The position numbers and the translations under genes were made by a program. A stretch of 61,725 bases of DNA from Oscillospiraceae bacterium (lineage in GTDB: Bacteria; Bacillota; Clostridia; Oscillospirales; Acutalibacteraceae), in the NCBI GenBank assembly GCA_031268095.1, contig JAIRXU010000039.1:1-61725 (forward strand). The letters are read 5' to 3'. The notes under the pieces are model-generated. The model was not told the origin of the DNA and ran no database searches. It saw only the letters and a program-made list of their open reading frames with translations. Of the stretch, positions 36,162 through 44,270 are shown piece by piece. Every line of letters starts with the position of its first letter. The first letter of the stretch is position 1.

Positions 36162-36728
36162 TCAAGTCAGTTTGATCAGCACCAATTGGGCGCGGGGGCC
36201 GGCGGCCTGGCCGTCCGATTCGGCGCCCAGGCGCAGGGAAATCCGGTCCCCGGCGGAAAAACAGGCGGTCTGACTCCCTGCGTCAGATGCGGGCTGCGGC
36301 AAGTGGGCCAACAGGATTCGGTCGCCGTTGACGTCTAGATAGAGGCTGGGGTCGCCCGCCGTTTCGCTGAGGACAAGGTCCCAGATGATCTGATAGTACC
36401 CTTCATCGGAAATGAGGAAGGCGCCGCTGCCGTCGTCCGCCATGCCGGACGTCCGCAGGAGCTCCAGCGGGAGCAAGGGGAAGAGCGACGGTCCGGCGGC
36501 AAGGAAAAAGTTTTCCGCCAGCCCCGTGATGTAGGCGCCTTTCCGGTGGTCTTCCCGCGGCAGGGCGGCCGCGGCGGCCGGAGCCGGGCTGGCGGCGGGG
36601 GTGCTGGCTGGCCGCTGGCGGGGTTCCGGCCGGCTGAAAGACGCGAAGGGCGCAAGCGGAGAAAGAGCAGAAAAAGAGGCGAAGGGAGAGGGGGCGCGTG
36701 TGCGCTGCGCCGCTGGGTTGGATGGCAT
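36162..36728 (-). CDS. Hypothetical protein with exosporium-like (BclA/C1q-type) C-terminal domain
   Basis: The protein is 188 aa. The first 60 residues are low-complexity Pro/Ala/Ser. The C-terminal domain (about 65-188) contains AYITGLAENFFLAAGPSLFPL, GYYQIIWDLVLSETAGDPSLYLDVNG and FSAGDRISLRL, a beta pattern seen in small C1q/TNF-like jelly-roll proteins of clostridial exosporium or collagen-like surface proteins. The resemblance is by pattern only. GGAGG precedes the ATG. If right, a spore- or surface-layer role is expected. Confidence 0.55.
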   Translation of the reverse strand: MPSNPAAQRTRAPSPFASFSALSPLAPFASFSRPEPRQRPASTPAASPAPAAAAALPREDHRKGAYITGLAENFFLAAGPSLFPLLPLELLRTSGMADDGSGAFLISDEGYYQIIWDLVLSETAGDPSLYLDVNGDRILLAHLPQPASDAGSQTACFSAGDRISLRLGAESDGQAAGPRAQLVLIKLT

Positions 36729-36855
36729 AGCGAACCTCCGTTCCGTTTATTATTTTTTGATATACTTAAATTCTTTGGTACTGTATCTTATGCGGCGGCA
36801 GGGAAAAGGGTTCCGTCGAGGAAAAAATACGGCAAAAAAATTTTCGAGAAAATGC

Positions 36856-36884
36856 TTGCGGTTTACCGAAAATTGTGCTATCAT
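36856..36884 (+). promoter_or_regulatory. Promoter of the phosphodiester-glycosidase gene
   Basis: TTGCGG, 17 bp, TATCAT, about 75 bp before the start codon. Confidence 0.65.
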
Positions 36885-36958
36885 ATTTAAGCGAGAAAAT
36901 AAGAGGTTTAGAGGGGTTTCGGCTAGTAAGATTTAATTCATAGAAAGAAGGATGATTC

Positions 36959-38206
36959 ATGAAGCGTGGATTGGCTTTGAGCCTTTGTCTTTTGTTGTTT
37001 GCGGCCGTTGGGTTCGGGTGCGCGGGTCAGCCGGCGGGTGACCCTGCTTCTGCTGTTTCTACCAAGGCGGATGACGTGTCGGCGGCGGATCCGGCAGCGG
37101 TAGGCGAGAGCGCAGCCGCTGCGGTCGTTGCGCGGGCGTCGGAATCCACCGTGCCGACGACGGCGGCGCCAACACTTACGGCATTCGCCCCGGCAGCGGA
37201 GACCACACCTTTGGCGCGCGCGGCAACAACCGCGGCGGCCGCCGCACCGAAGACCACCAAAACAACGGTTCCAAAACCCACCCAAGCGCCGGTTTCCGGC
37301 AAGACCAAGTGGGAGGTTGACGCGTCATCCGTGCAGACAAAGGCAGCGGGCGCGACCGTCCTGCGGGCATGGAAAGCCAGCCGGGGCACAGTTTCGGTGG
37401 AAGCGCACCGCTTGAGCTACGGCGCGAAGCGTGTGACTTCCGGCACTTCCGGCAGTGCGAACCGGGCCACTGTGCAGCCAATCATCACGGTTGCGGTTGT
37501 CACCGCCTCGCCGGAAAGCGTTCATGCTGCGACGGCGGCGCAGGTGTTCCCGGAATTGGGCTGCGCGACGGTGGAAGATTTGGCGCAGGCGAAGGGCGCG
37601 CTGGTGGCTGTGGGCCTGTCCTATTCGAATCAGCACGAGAGCGCGTTCCCCGTGTATACGGTGCAGATGCCGGTGGTCCGGGAGGGGAAAGTCGTCGCTA
37701 CCGGATCCCAAAGCTGGCCGGTGCTTAACGTCTATCGGAACGGCGATTGGAAATACGAGGACGTGAACAGCGGCACCGTCGCCAAGCAATTGGGCGCGGG
37801 CCTGCAATTCAATATCGTGGATCAAATGGTGCCGGTCAAAAACGGCAAAGTGGATTTTGTCTATCACGACGCGGGGGACGAGCCGTTCGTTTTTGTCGGC
37901 CAGATCGATAAGACCCATTATCTGTTGGGCGTCGGTGAGTTTATGTCTCGGGACAACATGATCCAGGTCCTGTTGGCCTACGGGGCGAAGACCCTCGCGG
38001 AGATCAATGGCGGCAACTGCGCTTACCTCTATCTTGCCGGCGTTGGCAACGCCCTCAACCCCAACACCAAAGCGCCGCAGTTGCTCAATTCCAACACCAA
38101 TAAGCTGAATCTCATGGACAACGAGTCGCAATACTTGCTGGGTATCTTCGGCGGGAAGGGCATGGGCGGTAAGGATAAGACCATTGATTTCCTGTATTTC
38201 AAGTAA
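36959..38206 (+). CDS. Lipoprotein with phosphodiester glycosidase (NAGPA-like) domain
   Basis: This 415-aa lipoprotein has lipobox GFGC at about residue 18-21 and a long Ala/Thr/Pro-rich linker (about 22-115). Its C-terminal domain contains VGVGEFMSRDNMIQVLLAYG followed by AEINGGNCAYLYLAGVGNAL (about 345-365), matching the NGG...LYLxGxG end of NAGPA/DUF2233 proteins, which uncover N-acetylglucosamine phosphodiesters. The linker resembles a wall-spanning spacer. GAAGG precedes the ATG. A strong terminator follows. Confidence 0.78.
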   Translation: MKRGLALSLCLLLFAAVGFGCAGQPAGDPASAVSTKADDVSAADPAAVGESAAAAVVARASESTVPTTAAPTLTAFAPAAETTPLARAATTAAAAAPKTTKTTVPKPTQAPVSGKTKWEVDASSVQTKAAGATVLRAWKASRGTVSVEAHRLSYGAKRVTSGTSGSANRATVQPIITVAVVTASPESVHAATAAQVFPELGCATVEDLAQAKGALVAVGLSYSNQHESAFPVYTVQMPVVREGKVVATGSQSWPVLNVYRNGDWKYEDVNSGTVAKQLGAGLQFNIVDQMVPVKNGKVDFVYHDAGDEPFVFVGQIDKTHYLLGVGEFMSRDNMIQVLLAYGAKTLAEINGGNCAYLYLAGVGNALNPNTKAPQLLNSNTNKLNLMDNESQYLLGIFGGKGMGGKDKTIDFLYFK

Positions 38207-38233
38207 GCATATTATAATGTAGAGTATATAAGA

Positions 38234-38268
38234 ACAACCCTCTTGGTTGAGCAGGAGGGTTGTTTTTT
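38234..38268 (+). terminator. Terminator after the NAGPA-like gene
   Basis: ACAACCCTC / GAGGGTTGT stem followed by TTTTTTG. Confidence 0.88.
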
Positions 38269-38320
38269 GTTGCCGGTCTCACTGCCGCCGTGAGACCGAG
38301 ATCCCGAGCATTTCCTTGTA

Positions 38321-38397
38321 CCTGGCAGACCGCCGCTTTGGAGGTAGACGACCCAGTCCAGACCGGTATCAACATGCAAATAGTCGCTCAGTTCCCA
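38321..38397 (-). pseudogene. Partial duplicate of the adjacent small membrane-protein gene
   Basis: These 77 bp repeat 38543-38619 with three mismatches and no gap. In the minus-strand reading they encode WELSDYLHVDTGLDWVVYLQ and a few more residues of the neighbour, without a start, membrane segment or proper end. It is a remnant of a tandem duplication or local recombination. Confidence 0.75.
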
Positions 38398-38415
38398 CAG
38401 ACAAACGACGTCTCC

Positions 38416-38805
38416 TCAAAATTCCTCTTTTGTTAGGCGAGGGAGTCCTTCCAGCGTTTTGCCCTCGGCGGTCAGGCCTTCCAGGTAGGCGTCGAGTTTC
38501 GCCTTGCTGATGCAGAAATCATCGTTGATCTTCATCCAAGTGCCTGGCAGGCCGCCGCTTTGGAGGTAGGCGACCCAGTCCAGACCGGTATCAACATGCA
38601 AATAATCGCTCAGTTCCCATGTGTGGAGGTATGGGCTGTTGGCGTTGTCACCGCTGAATGTCTGCACTTGCAGCGAGCCGGGGAAGGATATGGCTGAGCG
38701 GGCGGCTGAGAGCCGGTCACCGATGGAATTGCCGGCAATCACAATGGCGATGCTGATCAAAAGCCCGCCGACCAGGACGGACAGCATCAGTTTAGATTCT
38801 TTCAT
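38416..38805 (-). CDS. Small membrane-anchored hypothetical protein
   Basis: This 129-aa protein has an N-terminal membrane helix (about 7-27, LMLSVLVGGLLISIAIVIAG) and a soluble exterior domain with WELSDYLHVDTGLDWVAYL. I do not recognise a family. The ATG follows AAGGAGG at good spacing; a start seven codons earlier is less likely. It is 33 bp upstream of the histidine-kinase stop on the opposite end of the operon direction, so it is probably its own unit. A broken copy of its central 77 bp lies just downstream. Confidence 0.65.
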   Translation of the reverse strand: MKESKLMLSVLVGGLLISIAIVIAGNSIGDRLSAARSAISFPGSLQVQTFSGDNANSPYLHTWELSDYLHVDTGLDWVAYLQSGGLPGTWMKINDDFCISKAKLDAYLEGLTAEGKTLEGLPRLTKEEF

Positions 38806-38838
38806 GGGGAAGCCTCCTTCTTTCATTTTGTGTTGTTA

Positions 38839-39570
38839 TTATACCACGGCTTCGGCGGGATTGCAAGGAGGTGGTGCGGCCTTGAAACGCACGGTTACGG
38901 TGGTTCCGCATCCGGGGCGGCTTTGCAGTTCCACAGTTCCGCCGTGCACCGCGGCGATGTGTTTCACGATCGACAGGCCCAGGCCCGTGCCGCCCGTGCG
39001 TTTGGACCGGGACTTGTCCACCCGGTAGAAGCGTTCCAGCACCCGCTCCTGGTGCTCCGGGGGGATGCCGATGCCGGTGTCTTCCACCGTCAGCATGGCC
39101 TGCCCTGCCTCCTCCCGCAGGGAGACAACGACGCTGCCGCCGCGCTTATTATACTTAATGCTGTTATCGACGATATTGAACAGCAGCTCATGCAGCAGCG
39201 AGGGGCTTCCGCTGACCCAGACGTCCGGGGTCTCGCTGCGCAGGACGACGGCGTACCGCTCCGCCTTTTGCGCCAGCGTTTCGGCAACGTTGGCGGCGAT
39301 TTCCGCCAGATTCACCAGTTCCATATTCGGCAGACTGTCGGTCTCGTCCAGCTCGGAGAGCATGATGATGTCTTCGATCAGCAGAAACAGCCGCTCCGCC
39401 TCGCGCTTGATATTGCGCGCAAAGGCGGGTACGTCGCGGGGCTGAACCATGCCCCCGGCCAGCATTTCGGCGTAACCCAGAATTCCCGTCAGCGGTGTTT
39501 TCAGTTCGTGGGATACGTTGGCGGAAAATTCCCGCCGCAGCTTCAGCCGGCGGATGATATATCGTTTCAT
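38839..39570 (-). CDS. Sensor-less histidine kinase (PhoR-like catalytic core)
   Basis: This 243-aa kinase has a HisKA domain with phospho-acceptor H21 in FSANVSHELKTPLTGI and a HATPase domain with N box LLFNIVDNSIKYN, G1 DTGIGI and G2 GTGLGLSI. Only 20 residues precede the His: no transmembrane helix, HAMP, PAS or sensor domain, unlike PhoR/ResE-type kinases. The start is fixed by ATGA overlap with the response regulator. The N-terminal MKRYIIRR looks like the head of a lost membrane helix, so an internal deletion is likely. Confidence 0.9.
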   Translation of the reverse strand: MKRYIIRRLKLRREFSANVSHELKTPLTGILGYAEMLAGGMVQPRDVPAFARNIKREAERLFLLIEDIIMLSELDETDSLPNMELVNLAEIAANVAETLAQKAERYAVVLRSETPDVWVSGSPSLLHELLFNIVDNSIKYNKRGGSVVVSLREEAGQAMLTVEDTGIGIPPEHQERVLERFYRVDKSRSKRTGGTGLGLSIVKHIAAVHGGTVELQSRPGCGTTVTVRFKAAPPPCNPAEAVV

Positions 39571-40253
39571 TGAGTGGCCTCCCATTGGTAGCCGATGCCC
39601 CGAATGGTCTTGATCATCCCGCCCGCAGCGCCGAGTTTCTGCCGCAGGGCCTTGATGTGCATATCGACGGTCCGGCTTTCCAGCTCCGGTTGCTCCGCTT
39701 CCAGCCTCCAGACATCCTTCATCAGCTGGTCCCGGGTGAGCGCCCGGCCGCCGGTTTGAAGCAGCGCGCACAGCAGCTCAAATTCCGTGTAGGTCAGCGC
39801 GACCGGCAGACCGTCAACTGTTGCCTTGCGCCGGGACACGCATACAGACAGCGTTCCCGCCGTCAGAACGTCCTCCTCCCGTTCTGCGCAGCGGCGCAGC
39901 ACCGCCTTCACCCGGGAGATCAGCTCCATCACAGAGAACGGCTTGGTAACGTAATCGTCCGCGCCGAGGTCCAGCCCCTTGACGCGGTCGAATTCCGCGC
40001 CTTTAGCGCTGAGCAGGATCACGGGCACACGGCTGGTTGCGGCGTTACTCTTGAGCTTCCGCAAGACGGCAAGCCCGTCTTCCCCCGGCAGCATGATGTC
40101 CAAAATCACCAGCGCGGGCAGCGCGGTTTCGCAGGCTTCCCAGAACGCCGCCGGATCCAGAAAGCCCTGTGGCGCAAATCCGACCGACCCCAGCGCGTAG
40201 CATACCATGCCACGGATCATGTCATCGTCCTCCACGTGATAAATCGTCTGCAA
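39567..40253 (-). CDS. OmpR/PhoB-family response regulator
   Basis: This 228-aa regulator has a receiver domain (about 1-118) with acidic pocket VEDDD, phospho-Asp in VILDIMLPGEDG and Lys in VTKPFS, and a winged-helix DNA-binding domain (about 130-225) with YTEFELLCALLQTGGRALTRDQLMKDVW and SRTVDMHIKALRQKLG. The start is TTG (MQTIYHVEDDD) after GGGAGGGG. It is transcribed from a consensus promoter and coupled to the truncated kinase. Confidence 0.93.
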   Translation of the reverse strand: MQTIYHVEDDDMIRGMVCYALGSVGFAPQGFLDPAAFWEACETALPALVILDIMLPGEDGLAVLRKLKSNAATSRVPVILLSAKGAEFDRVKGLDLGADDYVTKPFSVMELISRVKAVLRRCAEREEDVLTAGTLSVCVSRRKATVDGLPVALTYTEFELLCALLQTGGRALTRDQLMKDVWRLEAEQPELESRTVDMHIKALRQKLGAAGGMIKTIRGIGYQWEATQ

Positions 40254-40283
40254 AACAAAGACCCCTCCCTTCGCTGCCCCTTC

Positions 40284-40312
40284 ATTATACCTGGTTGGAG
40301 CTGATTTTGCAA
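40284..40312 (-). promoter_or_regulatory. Promoter of the two-component operon
   Basis: On the minus strand TTGCAA, 17 bp and TATAAT, 31 bp before the response-regulator TTG. Confidence 0.75.
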
Positions 40313-40350
40313 GAGGCGGGGACACCTTTTGTTTGGAACAGTTCCCGCCC

Positions 40351-40379
40351 TTGTGTTCTTCGCCCGGCTGGCGTATAAT
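40351..40379 (+). promoter_or_regulatory. Promoter of the nucleotidyltransferase-like gene
   Basis: TTGTGT, 17 bp, TATAAT, 45 bp before the start codon; divergent from the two-component promoter. Confidence 0.75.
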
Positions 40380-40423
40380 AACAGATAAGCTTACGAATAC
40401 GCAGACGAAACGGAGAGAAACGG

Positions 40424-41470
40424 ATGAACTACACCACCGAAATGGGCCCGAAGCTCACGCGCTGGGCCACGGACAAAATCCAGAGAGACTACCCGGAAGA
40501 CATTGCCCTGCTCGTCGGCATTGCGCATGGCTGCCGGGACGGTTCCGGCCACGGCGAGTGCTTCGACTACTTTGTCCCGGCGACGGAGCGCGGCAACGAA
40601 CTGGGGCGGGAAATCCACATTGGCGGGATCAACCACGACCTGTATCCCCGCGACTGGGCGCGCTGCGAGCGAACCGCCGACTTCGAGGACAGGGTCACCT
40701 TCTGCCTGGCGGACGGCGAAATCCTCTGGGCCCGCAGCCCGGCGGACGCGGCCCGCTTCGAGGCTCTGCGGCAGCGGGCGAAGGACCATCTGACCGACCC
40801 GGAATTCATGTACCGCAAGGCGCTGGAGCGCCTGGACGAAGCCATGGACATCTACCGCAACATGCTCTTCGAGGAGCGCCTGTGCCAACTGCGCATGGCG
40901 GCGGGCCATGCGTTCCGTTGCCTGCTGGACGCCGCGCTGTACTTGAACGGGAAATACCGCCGGCCCCACGACGGACACCGGCGGGCCATGGCCGCGGGCG
41001 GCGCGCTGCCGGACCATGTGGAGACGTACTACAGCGCCTTATTGCAGGCCAAAACCGCCGGGGAACTCCGCAGCATCACCCACATGCTCATCCAGACGGC
41101 GCGGCATTTTATCGCGGCGCACCGCTCGGCCAAAGAAGAGCCCGTCAGCCCGGTCGATATCCGTTGGCTGGCCGACTGGTACCTGGAGATGAGCCTGACC
41201 TGGCGGCGGCTGCGGTTCTTCTGCGGCGAAAACAACGCCGACGCGGCGTTCGTAGACGCCTGCACGCTGCAAAGCGAGTGCAACGACGTCGCCGAGGAAT
41301 TCGGCCTGCCGGAGATGGATATCCTAGGGAACTTCGACCCGGACAACCTCGCGGCCCTGGCCGGGCAGGCAACCCGCGCGGAAGAGGAAATCGCTGCCTT
41401 CCTCGCGGACGCAGGCCAGCCCCTGGAACGCCACGCCACGTTCGAAGAATTTTTGGAGAAGAACCCATGA
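40424..41470 (+). CDS. Hypothetical protein, nucleotidyltransferase-like N-terminus
   Basis: The protein is 348 aa. Residues about 20-90 (DIALLVGIAHGCRDGSGHGECFDYFVPATERGNEL, then INHDLYPRDWARCE) resemble a degraded nucleotidyltransferase fold seen in a family of clostridial proteins of unknown function. The rest is helical with no motif (about 120-348), possibly a HEPN-like partner domain. No metal-binding DxD is obvious, so activity is doubtful. It overlaps the following small gene by ATGA. Confidence 0.6.
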   Translation: MNYTTEMGPKLTRWATDKIQRDYPEDIALLVGIAHGCRDGSGHGECFDYFVPATERGNELGREIHIGGINHDLYPRDWARCERTADFEDRVTFCLADGEILWARSPADAARFEALRQRAKDHLTDPEFMYRKALERLDEAMDIYRNMLFEERLCQLRMAAGHAFRCLLDAALYLNGKYRRPHDGHRRAMAAGGALPDHVETYYSALLQAKTAGELRSITHMLIQTARHFIAAHRSAKEEPVSPVDIRWLADWYLEMSLTWRRLRFFCGENNADAAFVDACTLQSECNDVAEEFGLPEMDILGNFDPDNLAALAGQATRAEEEIAAFLADAGQPLERHATFEEFLEKNP

Positions 41471-41730
41471 AATACCGCAATGCCGGTGAAATTCTGCCCG
41501 ATCCCTTGCTGCGGGAGCTCCAGCGCTACGCTCAGGGCGAGGCGCTCTATATTCCTCAGGCAGGGGAGCGCAAAATCTGGGGTGAGGGGTCCGGCGCACG
41601 GCGGTACTACGCCGAGCGCAACGACGAGATTCGTCAAAAATTCCGCCGGGGCGCGAAAATTGACGCCTTGGCGGAAGAATATGGCCTGTCTGGAGAGCGG
41701 GTGCGCAAAATCGTGTACGAGAAACTGTGA
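41467..41730 (+). CDS. CD3324-family small DNA-binding protein
   Basis: This 87-aa protein belongs to the CD3324 / Mor-like small HTH family: ILPDPLLRELQRYAQGEALYIP at the N-terminus and a C-terminal helix-turn-helix IDALAEEYGLSGERVRKIVYEKL (about 63-87). The RRYYAERNDEIRQKFRRG segment is typical. Likely a transcription factor. It is translationally coupled to the nucleotidyltransferase-like gene. Confidence 0.8.
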   Translation: MKYRNAGEILPDPLLRELQRYAQGEALYIPQAGERKIWGEGSGARRYYAERNDEIRQKFRRGAKIDALAEEYGLSGERVRKIVYEKL

Positions 41731-41810
41731 GTTTTTTTGAATGCGCAAGCGCGACGCAGCCTTATCTCCCCAGACATCCCCGCCGAAACCTTCTCCGCCA
41801 GAAAATGCGG

Positions 41811-41845
41811 GGACCTGCTGAAACGCGTTTTTCGGCAGGTCCTTT
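41811..41845. terminator. Hairpin between converging genes
   Basis: GGACCTGC / GCAGGTCC with a 16-nt loop, followed by TTT. Plausible but weak T-run. Confidence 0.45.
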
Positions 41846-41913
41846 GGTGTTTCCCGGAGAGGGACGGCAAAATAACAGTCCCGCAAATGAAGCCGGCGTT
41901 CCAATCATTTCGC

Positions 41914-42699
41914 CTACACCTGCACAATCTTCCTGTAATAATTCGGCAAATCCACTGCTGCGGCATAGCCGCCGGGGGTGAAATCCGCAAACGCGCGGAA
42001 GGCTTTTACCAGATGTGACTGGTCAAAATAGCCGGCCTCAACCGCAAGCTCAGCCATATTTTTACCCGGCTGCGCGTTTAAGCGGATGACCGCCAACTGA
42101 AACCGCATGAAATCGACAAATGATTTGGTGGAAATACCCAATTGTCGTCGAAATAGTTGATGGATATAGCGGCTGGAATAGTGTGTTTCGGCCTCCAGCT
42201 GCCCAACGCGCACGTTGCCCGTGTGCCGCTCAATCAGCGTGAGCATAGATTGCAGCGGTTCGCCCGGGCCGCGCATATCTTCAGCATAGCGCAGCACCAG
42301 GCCAATGCGCTCCCGGAATCCCTTGGCCGCCACCTGTTCGCACAGCGCCGCGCCGCCTTTGCAGTCCCGCAGCGGCGTTCTCGTGTTGACCAGTTCCGCG
42401 CACGAAACGCTCAGCGCGGCGGGCAGCCATCCCGGCTGAAACCGCACACCGAACCAGACGCACCCCGCTGCCGCAGGCAGCTCCCAGTGCCGCGTCACGG
42501 TGCCGTAGGCCCAGCCTTCCGCCTGCCCATCCCGCAGCTCAAACAAAAGATCAACGCAGCCGTCCGGGATAACGTGGGTGCGGCGCATTTGTGCGGCGTC
42601 GGCCTGATAAGTATAAAAATGGGCGATGGGGTAGCCCGGCGCGGTGGTTTTGTAATAACGGCTTGTGTTCACGGGGAAAAACGGTTGCACCAGATCCAT
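41914..42699 (-). CDS. AraC-family transcriptional regulator
   Basis: This 261-aa regulator has a C-terminal double helix-turn-helix (about 160-255): LEAETHYSSRYIHQLFRRQLGISTKSFVDFMRFQLAV and MAELAVEAGYFDQSHLVKAFRAFADFTPGGY. The N-terminal ligand-binding part carries HVIPDGCVDLLFEL, the DUF6597-like element found in many such regulators. It lies downstream of, and on the same strand as, the amino-acid oxidoreductase operon, from which a terminator separates it. It may control that operon. GAGGTGA precedes the ATG. Confidence 0.9.
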   Translation of the reverse strand: MDLVQPFFPVNTSRYYKTTAPGYPIAHFYTYQADAAQMRRTHVIPDGCVDLLFELRDGQAEGWAYGTVTRHWELPAAAGCVWFGVRFQPGWLPAALSVSCAELVNTRTPLRDCKGGAALCEQVAAKGFRERIGLVLRYAEDMRGPGEPLQSMLTLIERHTGNVRVGQLEAETHYSSRYIHQLFRRQLGISTKSFVDFMRFQLAVIRLNAQPGKNMAELAVEAGYFDQSHLVKAFRAFADFTPGGYAAAVDLPNYYRKIVQV

Positions 42700-42712
42700 G
42701 GCGTTTCACCTC

Positions 42713-42757
42713 AAAAAAACAAGTCAAAGGCGCATGTGTTCCCACACGTGCGCCTTT
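42713..42757 (-). terminator. Terminator of the oxidoreductase operon
   Basis: Stem AAAGGCGCA / TGCGCCTTT (extended by GTGT/ACAC), followed on the minus strand by GACTTGTTTTTTT. Confidence 0.88.
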
Positions 42758-42813
42758 GCCATTTTATTATAACACACTTTTCCGCTGTTGTAAAGTGATG
42801 TAAAGAAAGAATT

Positions 42814-43941
42814 TTACAGTTTTGCCTTGAATCGGTCGTATCGGAACGCGCTAACTTCCAGCGGCGGGGTGTCGCCCGCGGCGAGGTCGGCCAGAACGGT
42901 GCCCACCGCGGGCGCAATACCGAACCCGTGACCCGAAAACCCGCAGCCCACTAGCAGCCCCGGCACTTCCGCCACCGGCCCGATGGCCGGAATGTGGTCC
43001 GCCATTTCGTCCAGCCAGCCGGCCCACGTGCGCACGATTTTCGTGCCCGCCAGCGCGGGGAAATATCCCATCACCCCCCGGCAGATGCACGGCGCGGTGA
43101 TGCTGTGGTTCACCGGGCGGCCGTCGTCCCGGTTGTGGGCCTCAAAACCCGACGACCCGCCGAACACAAACGACCCATGCTTACTCTGGTGGCCGTAAAA
43201 ATCCGCCATGGCTGTGCCTAGCATCTGGCTGAACATAGGCGGCTGCTCCTCGGTCACAAGCACTTCCATTAGCAGTGTGTTCATGGGCAAGTCTATCCCC
43301 AGCCCGGCGGCGATGGCCCGGCTGCCATAGCCCGCCGCCAGTACGATCGTATCGCCTTCAAACGTTTCGTCGCCGCAAACCACGCGCCGCGCCTGGCCCC
43401 GCACCTTCTGGATGGCTTGCACACGCTGCCCGGTGATAAACCGCGCGCCGTTGGCCCGCGCCTTGCGGTAATACGCCAACGTGACCAGCATGGGGTTGGC
43501 GTGACCGTCGGTAGGGCACCAACTGGCGCCGATCACTTCTTCCGAAAGATAGGGGCAAATGGTACGCGCTTGCGCGGCGTCAATCATTGAAACGCCCAGC
43601 CCGCAGGCGGCGGCACGGTCGGTCAGCCCCCGCAAAATGGCAAGGTGCTCCTCCGTTTTGCCCAAGCGCAAATTACCGCTCTGGCAGTATTCCACGTCCA
43701 TGCCCAGTTCTTCCGAAAGCCCGGGCCACAGGTGTTTCACGCCGTACATGGCAAGGGGCAGTTCCCGGGGGTCGCGCCCGGACTGCCGTACGCCGCCGCC
43801 GTTGCGGGACGAGCCGCCGTCGCCGAGGAAAGGGCTTTTCTCGAGCACAATGACCGAATGCCCTTTTCGCGTCAGATAATACGCAGTCGCGCTGCCGATC
43901 ACGCCCGCGCCGATGATAATCACATCCGCCGTGTTATTCAT
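42814..43941 (-). CDS. FAD-dependent amino-acid oxidoreductase (DAO family)
   Basis: This 375-aa flavoprotein has an N-terminal dinucleotide-binding GAGVIGSATAYYL (about 11-23) and C-terminal VGCGFSGHGFGIAPAVG (about 335-351), the two ends of the DAO fold. It resembles glycine/sarcosine oxidase, HcnC and the beta subunits of hydroxyproline and opine dehydrogenases, which oxidise an N-substituted amino acid. It is the last gene of a five-gene operon with ATGA overlaps, so it probably works as part of a heteromeric dehydrogenase. Substrate inferred only as an amino acid or opine. Confidence 0.88.
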   Translation of the reverse strand: MNNTADVIIIGAGVIGSATAYYLTRKGHSVIVLEKSPFLGDGGSSRNGGGVRQSGRDPRELPLAMYGVKHLWPGLSEELGMDVEYCQSGNLRLGKTEEHLAILRGLTDRAAACGLGVSMIDAAQARTICPYLSEEVIGASWCPTDGHANPMLVTLAYYRKARANGARFITGQRVQAIQKVRGQARRVVCGDETFEGDTIVLAAGYGSRAIAAGLGIDLPMNTLLMEVLVTEEQPPMFSQMLGTAMADFYGHQSKHGSFVFGGSSGFEAHNRDDGRPVNHSITAPCICRGVMGYFPALAGTKIVRTWAGWLDEMADHIPAIGPVAEVPGLLVGCGFSGHGFGIAPAVGTVLADLAAGDTPPLEVSAFRYDRFKAKL

Positions 43942-44270
43942 GCGCCTGCCTCCTCACTGCCGAATACCCGCATCTCCACGGGACGCATGGGAGCGCGCGC
44001 CGTGACCTCTTCCAGCGCGGTGGGGGACACACCCAACTCTTTTGCGACAATGCCACGCACCAGCCGCCCGCAGATTTGTCCCTGGCAAAGTCCCATGCCG
44101 CAGCGCAGCAGACGGCGCACCTCGTGCAGCGTGAACATTCCGTCGTGCACGGCGCGGCGGACGTCGCCCTGCGTGATTTCCACGCAGCGGCAGACAATGA
44201 ATCCGTCGCCCGGCGCGGGTTCAAATGGGCCCAGGGTGCATATGCGGTCGTTCCAGTCTGTTGCGCTCAT
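43938..44270 (-). CDS. BFD-like [2Fe-2S]-binding protein
   Basis: This 110-aa protein has a BFD-like domain with the cluster ligands VCRCVEIT (C-x-C, about 26-33) and CGMGLCQGQICG (about 57-68). In related complexes (HcnB, opine oxidase) this domain is the C-terminal part of the FAD subunit; here it is a separate gene overlapping both neighbours by ATGA. It presumably carries electrons between the two flavoproteins. Confidence 0.85.
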   Translation of the reverse strand: MSATDWNDRICTLGPFEPAPGDGFIVCRCVEITQGDVRRAVHDGMFTLHEVRRLLRCGMGLCQGQICGRLVRGIVAKELGVSPTALEEVTARAPMRPVEMRVFGSEEAGA

